Source of the DNA: Candidatus Aerophobota bacterium
GTDB taxonomy: Bacteria; Aerophobota; Aerophobia; Aerophobales; B3-G15
Direction of reading: 5' to 3'
DNA: 5,562 bases
NCBI GenBank assembly: GCA_003648845.1
Contig: QMQA01000099.1
Span: forward strand, 1 to 5,562
The translations under genes were made by a program, and so were the position numbers. Every line of letters begins with the position of its first letter. The first letter of the stretch is position 1. The notes under the pieces were generated by a model, which made no database searches, had not been told where the DNA came from, and was given only the letters and a program-made list of their open reading frames with translations. This document shows, one piece after another, positions 1-5,562 of the stretch.

Positions 1-3000
1 CAATATATGGAATATTAACCGGTAATATGATGATTTTTACCTCTCCACAGGGAACAAATGCTGGTGATATCTTTTTGCTGAAGGGTACATTTTCAAAGTA
101 CATAAGTGATGAATGGATTTTTGGTGCCGGTCTCAATGTGGGTTATGGAAAGGGCCCTGAAGGAGAGTTTTTATTGTCAACTGATCTTGGAATAATATAC
201 AGGGTTTCGCGAACAGGTCAGGGAGTGGGTCTTTTTGACTATTCTATTGGCGGTGTTATTAAAAACCTTGGAAAGAATATTTCTTATACGGGATACGATG
301 GTTTCCCGCCCCTGGGAGTTGATGTGGGAGGAAGAGTTGAGGTTTACAGGAGCGAGATTTATAATGCGAGGTTAAGCTCTCATATTCTTTTCCCATTATA
401 TCCTCCAGGAGTAATGTTTGGTATAGGATTGGAAAATATATTTCTCGATATGATAAACTTTAAGGCTGGTTTGAATCTTGGGGTCGAAGGTGTGAAGGCT
501 CCCAGTATAGGGTTTGATCTTATTTTTCCACTAGAGGATACGGACATTCAATTTTCCTATTCAATGGTTCCTGTAAGCTATTCGGGTAGTACGCAGTATT
601 CCCACAATGCAGGGCTCAGTGTGGCCTTTGGCACCTACGATAAAAAGCCACCTGAAGTTGAGGTATCACTTGAAAATCCTTATTTTTCACCCAACCACGA
701 TGGCACAAACGACAGGGCAAAGTTTCTGATTCGTATAAAAGATAACACGATGGTGTTTGGCTGGAGACTGGATATATTTGATGAAAATGACAGGCTTGTT
801 AAATCCTTCTATGCTGAGGATGTTAGAAAGATAAGACATATGACTGTAAAAAAGTTTGTGAACAGGATATTTGCAAAGAAGGAAGAGGTAAAAATACCTG
901 AGTTTATTGAATGGGATGGGGAAGATTCTGATGGAAATCTTGTAAGTGATGGAACATACTTCTTTACACTGAGTGCCTGGGATGAAAATAACAACAAGAC
1001 GGCAACGGAAAGGCAGCCCGTATATGTTGACACGGTTGTACCCCTGCTCCAGGCAACATTGGAAAAAGAGGACAAACTCTTTTCACCTAACAATGATGGT
1101 GTAAAGGATACAATTGAGATTAAGATAGAGAGCGATAATATAGCCTCAGAAGATAAAGTGGAGGTTACCATTGAGGATAGTGCAGGTAATGCAGTTCTGA
1201 AGAAAGATTTTACAAGAGAAGTTCCGGATAGCTTTGTGTGGGATGGTAAAAATGATAGCGGTGTAACGGTAGATGAGGGTATCTACACCTTCAGGATTTC
1301 AGCTCAAGATAAAGCGGGAAATAGGAGTGAGTCGACAGTTGAGGGGATAATCGTAAAAACGAGGTATGAAAAGGTGAGTGTTTCACCTTCACTGAAAGCG
1401 TTCTCTCCAAATGGGGATGGTTATTCTGATATTAATGAGATAAAACTCTTTGCCAGTAGCAAAGAAGGACTGATTAATTGGACTCTGGAGATCATTGGAA
1501 AGGATGGAAAGGTCTACAGAACGTATTCTGGAGAAAAAGATTTTCCCGATGTAATAAGCTTTGATGGAAAGGATGATAACGCAAAACAGATGCCTGATGG
1601 ACTTTATACAGTGAGGTTCAGGCTTTTTTATGAAAGTGGTAATCATCCTGAAGCGTACTACAAATTCATCAGGATAGATACTAAACCTCCTTTAATCAAA
1701 GTTTCTTCTAACCTCACAGCATTTTCGCCAAATGGCGACGGAGTAAAGGATACGGTTACATTCATCCATGAAATCGAAGCTGATAAGGGGGATGTTTTTA
1801 TAGCGAAGATTGTAGATTCTACAGGAGCAACATTTAAAACCTTCGATTTCGGGACAACACCTCCCGGATCTGTGGTATGGAATGGTATTGGTGACGGTGG
1901 GGTACAACCGGTTGAGGGGATGTATACATACATAATAACGGGGAAAGATAGTGTCGGCAATATTACAACAGTTGCTGTTGGTCCCATCAAACTTGTTACT
2001 GGATTTGAAAAGATATCAATTCAACCGGAAGAGTACGTATTTTCACCGAATGGTGATGGTGTTAAGGATAAGGTCAGAATAAAGCTCTATACGGATAGTA
2101 GAGAAGGGATAGTAAAATGGAAAGTTGATATAGTGGACGATGCAGGTAAAATAGTCAGAGCGTACGATAGCGAAACTATGGGTGCAGAATTGCCGGAAGA
2201 GATTATCTGGGACGGGAAAGATAATGAAGGTGCAAGGGTAGAGGATGGAATATATACTATCAGATTCAACATCCTTTATGATACTGGGAATAATCCTGTT
2301 GCAAAGCCGAAAGATGTTAAGATTGATACCAAACCACCCGAAATCAGTGTATATATTGAAGACCTCTATATTTCTCCAAATAATGATGGTGTTAAGGAAA
2401 CACTTACAATATTTCAGAATATTAAAGGTGAGGTGGGTGATAAATACATAGCTGAGATTTCAGATTTTACTGGTAATGTAGTTAAGAGGTTCCAGTGGGA
2501 ATCGGCTCCACCTGCCGAGATTGTCTGGGATGGAAGGGATGAGGAGGGGAATCCACTCCCAGAGGGTTACTATACATACGAGATTAAAGGTTTTGACAAT
2601 GCTGGGAATAGCACATTGAAGAGAATTACGGGAATTGTGCTTGTAACTTCTTACGAGACTGTAAATATAGTTGCCAATAGAAAGGGGATATCTCCAAACG
2701 GCGATGGTTACCTGGATGATGTTGAGTTTGTTCCAAGTGTCTCATCTGTAAAAGACCTTGAAAAATGGTTCCTTGATTTTTATGATTCCCAGGCAAAGCT
2801 TGTGAGATCGATTCAGGGGAAAGGAATTCCACCATCCGTAATAAAATGGGATGGTAGAGATGATTCTGGTAAAGTAGTTGCGGATGGTATTTATACATTC
2901 GTATTTGGATTGATATACAAGAGTGGCAATCATCCGACAACACCTGGGGATACCCTGATAGTGGACGATACCCCACCAAAATACAGATTCGTAGTTTCTC

Positions 3001-3746
3001 CTCGTTTATTCTCTCCTGATGGTGATGGAGAGGCTGACACACTTTATATAAATGTTGGTGTTTATGATGTCAATGATATAGATAAATGGAGTATCTCAAT
3101 ATACAGGAAATGGGGGAACAGGATTGATAGAACAACTGTAATAAAAAGATACGAGGGGAAAGGTAACTACTCCTCAACCATAAAATGGAATGGCTATTCA
3201 GATCCTGTGCCAATGCCAACCAATTTTACTCCCCCCGATCCATATACGTACAAAAAGGTGGATGGAAAATGGTCGGTCCTGGTTGATTCAGCAGCAAACT
3301 ATGTGGCAGAATTGTATGCTGTGGATACCTTTGGAAATGAGATAAGTGTTCAGAGAGAGTTTGAAACCGATATACTGGTAATTCCGACGGAGTATGGATT
3401 GAAAATAATGATAAATAGTATACAGTTTGAGTTCGATAGTGCTGCTTTACTTCCCGAAAGTTTCCAGATACTTGACAGGCTGATTGAGATTCTCGAAAAA
3501 TTTCCAAATTATAAAGTAAAGATAGTTGGACATACAGATTCAATTGGGAGTGAGGAGTACAATCAGAGGTTATCCGAAAAGAGAGCTCTTTCAGTTTATA
3601 GATATCTCGTTGAACATGATGTGGATAAAGAAAGACTTACCACAGAAGGGAGAGGAGAATCACAGCCAATTGATGATAATAATACAGAGCAGGGAAGAGC
3701 GAGAAACAGAAGGGTTGAGTTTTATCTAACTAAGAAAACATATTAG
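1..3746 (+). CDS. Modular envelope protein: PorV/UPF0164-like barrel, eight FlgD-type Ig repeats and OmpA C-terminal domain (5' partial)
   Basis: The reading frame (first whole codon at nt 3) is open to the left edge and stops at TAG 3744-3746. The ATG at nt 27 is unlikely to be the true start: no Shine-Dalgarno precedes it, no signal peptide follows, and the protein begins mid-barrel, so the start and export signal lie outside the window. Numbering from that Met, residues 1-202 are glycine- and aromatic-rich alternating strands ending in LSVAFG, as in PorV/UPF0164-like barrels. Residues 205-1118 are eight Ig-like units. Residues 1126-1236 are an OmpA-like domain. Known family roles put the barrel in the outer membrane and the OmpA domain on peptidoglycan; the repeats would then be periplasmic. 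A structural tether or scaffold is my inference, and no enzymatic motif is visible. A 111-bp gap separates it from the next gene. The exact biological role is unknown. Confidence 0.88.
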   Translation, partial: IYGILTGNMMIFTSPQGTNAGDIFLLKGTFSKYISDEWIFGAGLNVGYGKGPEGEFLLSTDLGIIYRVSRTGQGVGLFDYSIGGVIKNLGKNISYTGYDGFPPLGVDVGGRVEVYRSEIYNARLSSHILFPLYPPGVMFGIGLENIFLDMINFKAGLNLGVEGVKAPSIGFDLIFPLEDTDIQFSYSMVPVSYSGSTQYSHNAGLSVAFGTYDKKPPEVEVSLENPYFSPNHDGTNDRAKFLIRIKDNTMVFGWRLDIFDENDRLVKSFYAEDVRKIRHMTVKKFVNRIFAKKEEVKIPEFIEWDGEDSDGNLVSDGTYFFTLSAWDENNNKTATERQPVYVDTVVPLLQATLEKEDKLFSPNNDGVKDTIEIKIESDNIASEDKVEVTIEDSAGNAVLKKDFTREVPDSFVWDGKNDSGVTVDEGIYTFRISAQDKAGNRSESTVEGIIVKTRYEKVSVSPSLKAFSPNGDGYSDINEIKLFASSKEGLINWTLEIIGKDGKVYRTYSGEKDFPDVISFDGKDDNAKQMPDGLYTVRFRLFYESGNHPEAYYKFIRIDTKPPLIKVSSNLTAFSPNGDGVKDTVTFIHEIEADKGDVFIAKIVDSTGATFKTFDFGTTPPGSVVWNGIGDGGVQPVEGMYTYIITGKDSVGNITTVAVGPIKLVTGFEKISIQPEEYVFSPNGDGVKDKVRIKLYTDSREGIVKWKVDIVDDAGKIVRAYDSETMGAELPEEIIWDGKDNEGARVEDGIYTIRFNILYDTGNNPVAKPKDVKIDTKPPEISVYIEDLYISPNNDGVKETLTIFQNIKGEVGDKYIAEISDFTGNVVKRFQWESAPPAEIVWDGRDEEGNPLPEGYYTYEIKGFDNAGNSTLKRITGIVLVTSYETVNIVANRKGISPNGDGYLDDVEFVPSVSSVKDLEKWFLDFYDSQAKLVRSIQGKGIPPSVIKWDGRDDSGKVVADGIYTFVFGLIYKSGNHPTTPGDTLIVDDTPPKYRFVVSPRLFSPDGDGEADTLYINVGVYDVNDIDKWSISIYRKWGNRIDRTTVIKRYEGKGNYSSTIKWNGYSDPVPMPTNFTPPDPYTYKKVDGKWSVLVDSAANYVAELYAVDTFGNEISVQREFETDILVIPTEYGLKIMINSIQFEFDSAALLPESFQILDRLIEILEKFPNYKVKIVGHTDSIGSEEYNQRLSEKRALSVYRYLVEHDVDKERLTTEGRGESQPIDDNNTEQGRARNRRVEFYLTKKTY
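3..632 (+). other. N-terminal outer-membrane beta-barrel segment (PorV/PorQ/UPF0164-like), incomplete
   Basis: This stretch encodes about 210 residues dominated by short amphipathic strands with Gly and aromatic residues and polar turns. Recognisable pieces are GGVIKNLGKN, FGIGLENIF, KAGLNLGVEG and a closing strand HNAGLSVAFG. The phrase 'IKNLG' in mid-barrel and a terminal strand ending in FG are typical of the PorV/PorQ and UPF0164 barrel families that I know from Bacteroidetes and spirochaetes. The N-terminal strands and signal peptide are missing because the window begins inside the domain. The family assignment is by eye. A more general outer-membrane barrel cannot be excluded. Confidence 0.6.
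639..3380 (+). repeat. Eight tandem Ig-like (FlgD/gliding-motility type) domain repeats
   Basis: Approximate units: 1, nt 639-1043; 2, 1044-1370; 3, 1371-1691; 4, 1692-2009; 5, 2010-2339; 6, 2340-2657; 7, 2658-2978; 8, 2979-3380. Each has an early SP[ND]-x-DG-x-x-[DE]-like motif whose Ser codons start at nt 687, 1083, 1404, 1725, 2043, 2373, 2691 and 3012. A W-[DN]-G turn follows about 50-75 residues later (FDG in unit 3), then usually an [ED]G-x-Y strand. Units 2-7 repeat every 106-110 residues. Unit 1 is longer (132 to the next motif) and so is unit 8, each because of an insertion. Units 2, 4 and 6 share an AGN/VGN motif and end in [KV]T-x-[YF]E. Units 3, 5 and 7 share SGNHP-like motifs and end in D[TD]-x-PP-like sequences. 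FlgD-type Ig domains are structural beta-sandwiches that mediate assembly. The repeats are protein-level and clearly diverged in DNA. Confidence 0.88.
3402..3734 (+). other. OmpA-like C-terminal peptidoglycan-binding domain
   Basis: Residues about 1126-1236 (from the Met at nt 27) match the OmpA/MotB C-terminal fold. They begin with a strand containing FEFDSAAL, followed by a helix and the core VGHTDSIGS-x-x-x-N-x-x-LS-x-x-RA. The strand TTEGRGE and the signature GRARNRRVEF close the domain. Asp1171 and Arg1186 are 15 residues apart, the same spacing as the Asp/Arg pair that binds the diaminopimelate of peptidoglycan in characterised OmpA domains. The domain therefore looks functional and should anchor the protein's C-terminus to the cell wall. 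It ends only a few residues before the stop codon, so nothing lies beyond it. Confidence 0.95.
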
Positions 3747-3857
3747 TTCAGGATTAAATTTACGTTCTAAAACTCCTAATTCAAATATCAAATCTCTTTA
3801 ATGATTGTTGTTATTATCTAAGTTTGAGGTAGAGCAAAAAGAACTGCGGGGGGTAGT
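3747..3857. other. Intergenic spacer between the envelope gene and thrH
   Basis: This 111-bp AT-rich gap is the only sizeable non-coding stretch. It may carry the promoter for thrH-hom, but I cannot find a well-spaced pair of -35 and -10 boxes; TATTAT at 3812-3817 and TTTAAT at 3797-3802 are -10-like but lack good partners upstream. There is no GC-rich hairpin followed by a T-run, so no intrinsic terminator for the upstream gene is evident. A six-codon ATG-to-TAA reading frame (3801-3821) is described under findings. Confidence 0.7.
3848..3853 (+). promoter_or_regulatory. G-rich ribosome binding site of thrH
   Basis: A run of six G ends four bases before the ATG at 3858. It can pair with a CCUCC anti-Shine-Dalgarno if one G-U wobble is allowed. 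The run is unusual compared with a canonical AGGAGG, and the spacing is slightly short at its 3' end, but it supports the chosen start. Confidence 0.6.
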
Positions 3858-4475
3858 ATGGGTGATAAACCATTGATAGTTGCTATGGATCTGGAAGGTG
3901 TTCTTGTTCCTGAAATTTGGATAAACTTTGCCATTAAGACCGGAATTGAAGAGTTAAAAATGACAACCAGGGATGAGCCAGATTATGATAAGTTAATGAA
4001 ACGAAGGATCAAGATACTTGAAGAACACAATTTAAAATTGAAAGATATTCAGGAGGTGATAGAATCAATAGAACCTCTTGAGGGTGCTGAAGAGTATCTT
4101 AACTGGGTAAGGATGAAAACCCAGGCAGTTATTTTATCTGATACTTTTTATGAGTTTGCCAAGCCATTAATGGCTAACTTGAATTATCCTACCCTATTCT
4201 GTAATTCTCTGATTGTAGATGCAGATGGAAATATTGTAGATTATAGGTTAAGAATAAAGGATGGAAAGAAGAAAGCCGTTGTGGCTTTTAAAGGACTTGG
4301 ATTTGAGGTGGTGGCGATAGGTGATTCATATAACGATACAACGATGCTTGCAGAGGCTGATAGAGGTATACTATTCAGACCTCCGGAGAATGTTATTGAA
4401 GAGTTTCCGCAGTTTCCCGTTATGAAACGTTATCAGGAAATCAAGGAATTTTTATCCTACAATTATAATCTGTAA
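3858..4475 (+). CDS. thrH: Bifunctional phosphoserine phosphatase / phosphoserine:homoserine phosphotransferase ThrH
   Basis: This cytoplasmic HAD-superfamily enzyme moves phosphate from phosphoserine to homoserine, giving O-phosphohomoserine and serine, and can also hydrolyse phosphoserine. The 205 residues match the length and much of the sequence I recall for Pseudomonas aeruginosa ThrH. HAD motif I is MDLEGVLVPEIW, with nucleophile Asp11 and with Glu13 in place of the usual second Asp, a ThrH/PSP-like feature. Motif II is VILSDTFYEF with Ser94. A lysine-rich stretch at residues 134-139 probably supplies motif III. Motif IV is GDSYNDTTML with Asp156 and Asp160. The ThrH-like C-terminal block ILFRPPENVI and EEFPQFP is also present. 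The start at 3858 follows a G-rich ribosome binding site, and a later start at Met10 would cut into motif I. The homoserine dehydrogenase gene begins 13 bp downstream, so the two are probably co-transcribed and ThrH probably serves threonine synthesis. All catalytic motifs look intact. Confidence 0.95.
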   Translation: MGDKPLIVAMDLEGVLVPEIWINFAIKTGIEELKMTTRDEPDYDKLMKRRIKILEEHNLKLKDIQEVIESIEPLEGAEEYLNWVRMKTQAVILSDTFYEFAKPLMANLNYPTLFCNSLIVDADGNIVDYRLRIKDGKKKAVVAFKGLGFEVVAIGDSYNDTTMLAEADRGILFRPPENVIEEFPQFPVMKRYQEIKEFLSYNYNL

Positions 4476-4477
4476 AT

Positions 4478-4483
4478 GGGGAT
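4478..4483 (+). promoter_or_regulatory. Putative ribosome binding site of hom
   Basis: GGGGAT lies in the 13-bp gap between the thrH stop and the ATG at 4489, with the last G seven bases upstream of the A. It resembles the G-rich site before thrH and favours the start at 4489. The match to AGGAGG is weak. Confidence 0.45.
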
Positions 4484-4488
4484 AGAGC

Positions 4489-5562
4489 ATGCCTACAGTT
4501 AATATTGGAGTAGTAGGACTTGGGGTTGTAGGCTCAGGGGTGTATCAACTTCTGAGTGAACATCAGAAAGATATTGAAAATAAGTCTGGGGTCCGCATTA
4601 ATTTGAGATGGGCCTGTGATCTGGATGGGCGAAAGAAAGATCAACTTCGCATCCCTGATGATATATTTACGGATTCAGTGGATAGAGTACTGGATGATGA
4701 TAGTGTGGATCTGGTTGTTGAATTGATTGGTGGAACTGATATAGCGAAGGAGATTACTCTCAGGGCAATTGAGAGAAAAAAACATGTTGTAACCGCAAAT
4801 AAAGCGCTTATTGCTCATCATGGAAAGAGTATCTTTGAAGCAGTGGTTAATAACAGGGTTGAGTTTGGGTTTGAGGCATCTGTTGGTGGAGGTATACCAA
4901 TTATTAAAACCCTTCTTGAAGGCCTGGTGGGGAATGAGATCAATAAGATAGTGGGGATAGTGAATGGTACTACGAATTTTATTCTCACAATGATGACAAA
5001 GGAAAACATAGATTTTATAAGAGCGCTGAAAATAGCCCAGGAAAAGGGTTTTGCAGAGAGTGATCCGACCCTTGATATTTCCGGTGGAGATGCAAGCCAT
5101 AAGATTACTATACTGGCCTCACTGGCATTTAAATCATGGGTTGAACTGTCCGGTGTATTTGTGGAGGGTATCGACAAAATAAGTATAAATGATATTAAAT
5201 ATGCAGGCGAACTTGGCTTTGTTCTTAAACTTCTTGCTATTGCCGAAAAGGTGGACAGTGGTATTATTGTGAAAGTGCATCCTTCCCTTGTCAGCAGTAA
5301 TAATCCACTGGCTTATATAAATTGGGAGAACAATGCAATAGTGGTGGATTCAGATTATCTCGGTACAAGCATGTATTATGGCAAAGGGGCAGGTTCCAGA
5401 CCAACGGCTAGTGCAATCGTTGCAGATATTGTAGACATAGCCTTGAGGATACAGAATAGGGACTGTTACAATCCAAGTAGATATAGCTTTTTCAGAAGGG
5501 TTACTCAGATTCCTTTTGGTGAGAGTGTTTCGAGGTATTATTTCAGATTCAATGTTCTAGAC
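4489..5562 (+). CDS. hom: Homoserine dehydrogenase (3' partial, cut at the ACT domain)
   Basis: This cytoplasmic enzyme reduces aspartate semialdehyde to homoserine with NAD(P)H, at the branch point to threonine and methionine. The frame runs 358 codons from ATG 4489 to the window edge without a stop. The N-terminus VNIGVVGLGVVGSGV is a Rossmann nucleotide-binding fold with G10-x-G12-x-x-G15. TANKALIA carries Lys105. GIVNGTTNFI at 156-165 is a conserved core motif. Residues 183-205 fit the family signature A-x3-GF-A-x2-DP-x2-D-I-x-G-x-D-x3-K, including Asp196, Asp201 and Lys205, which align by spacing with the substrate-binding and catalytic Asp/Lys residues of yeast homoserine dehydrogenase. 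GKGAGSRPTASAIVADI near 299-315 ends the catalytic region. The last residues, YYFRFNVLD, look like the first strand of the C-terminal ACT domain, so about 70-80 residues are probably missing. An ACT domain suggests feedback control, typically by threonine. The gene lies 13 bp after thrH, in the same direction. Confidence 0.96.
   Translation, partial: MPTVNIGVVGLGVVGSGVYQLLSEHQKDIENKSGVRINLRWACDLDGRKKDQLRIPDDIFTDSVDRVLDDDSVDLVVELIGGTDIAKEITLRAIERKKHVVTANKALIAHHGKSIFEAVVNNRVEFGFEASVGGGIPIIKTLLEGLVGNEINKIVGIVNGTTNFILTMMTKENIDFIRALKIAQEKGFAESDPTLDISGGDASHKITILASLAFKSWVELSGVFVEGIDKISINDIKYAGELGFVLKLLAIAEKVDSGIIVKVHPSLVSSNNPLAYINWENNAIVVDSDYLGTSMYYGKGAGSRPTASAIVADIVDIALRIQNRDCYNPSRYSFFRRVTQIPFGESVSRYYFRFNVLD

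Noticed and set aside
27..29. ATG at nt 27 as the true start of the large envelope protein
   Set aside because: The frame is open to the window edge, there is no ribosome binding site before it, no signal peptide follows, and the protein begins in the middle of a barrel.
809..1171. Antisense reading frame opposite the first and second Ig units
   Set aside because: It is Ser/Leu/Thr-rich with no recognisable domain and lies wholly opposite a well-supported gene; it is a by-product of that gene's codons.
2626..3042. Antisense reading frame opposite Ig units 6-8
   Set aside because: His/Gln/Leu-rich low-complexity translation with no motif; it mirrors the sense repeats and has no ribosome binding site or neighbour support.
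3747..3785. Possible terminator after the envelope gene (AGGA near 3750 with TCCT near 3774)
   Set aside because: Only about four base pairs, a large loop and no T-run; not a credible intrinsic terminator.
4476..4502. Mini reading frame starting at the ATG directly after the thrH stop (MGIEHAYS)
   Set aside because: It is in a different frame from hom, ends after eight codons, contains no Thr or Met-rich run, and its G-run is better read as the hom ribosome binding site.
4675..5177. Two overlapping antisense reading frames opposite homoserine dehydrogenase
   Set aside because: The sense strand encodes the full family signature and conserved motifs without interruption; the antisense products show nothing recognisable.

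Overview
The window holds three protein genes, all on the + strand: a large envelope-protein gene that enters from the left edge, then two amino-acid biosynthesis genes, the second running off the right edge. There is one short intergenic gap (nt 3747-3857). I see no tRNA, rRNA, CRISPR array, insertion sequence or convincing terminator.

Organism. The DNA is moderately AT-rich (roughly 40% G+C by eye). The first protein joins an outer-membrane-type beta-barrel to a C-terminal OmpA-like peptidoglycan-binding domain, which implies a Gram-negative (diderm) cell. A PorV/UPF0164-like barrel followed by FlgD-type Ig repeats and an OmpA domain, next to a Pseudomonas-type ThrH, makes me think of a spirochaete or a related anaerobic diderm. 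That is an inference from architecture, not a proven placement.

Nt 1-3746: 5'-truncated gene for a modular envelope protein of at least 1247 residues. In order it has a beta-strand-rich barrel segment (about nt 3-632), eight Ig-like repeats each carrying an SPN-x-DG motif and a W-[DN]-G motif (nt 639-3380), and an OmpA-like domain (nt 3402-3734). The repeats alternate between two recognisable subtypes, so the array probably grew by duplicating a two-domain block. A plausible role is a long periplasmic tether or scaffold between the outer membrane and peptidoglycan.

Nt 3747-3857: a 111-bp gap with a G-rich ribosome binding site just before the next gene.

Nt 3858-5562: thrH (phosphoserine phosphatase / homoserine phosphotransferase) followed after 13 bp by hom (homoserine dehydrogenase, cut off at the start of its ACT domain). 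Together they would convert aspartate semialdehyde to homoserine and then to O-phosphohomoserine, the precursor of threonine. The pairing suggests that ThrH does the work of homoserine kinase (ThrB) here. Nothing in the sequence links this metabolic pair functionally to the envelope protein upstream.
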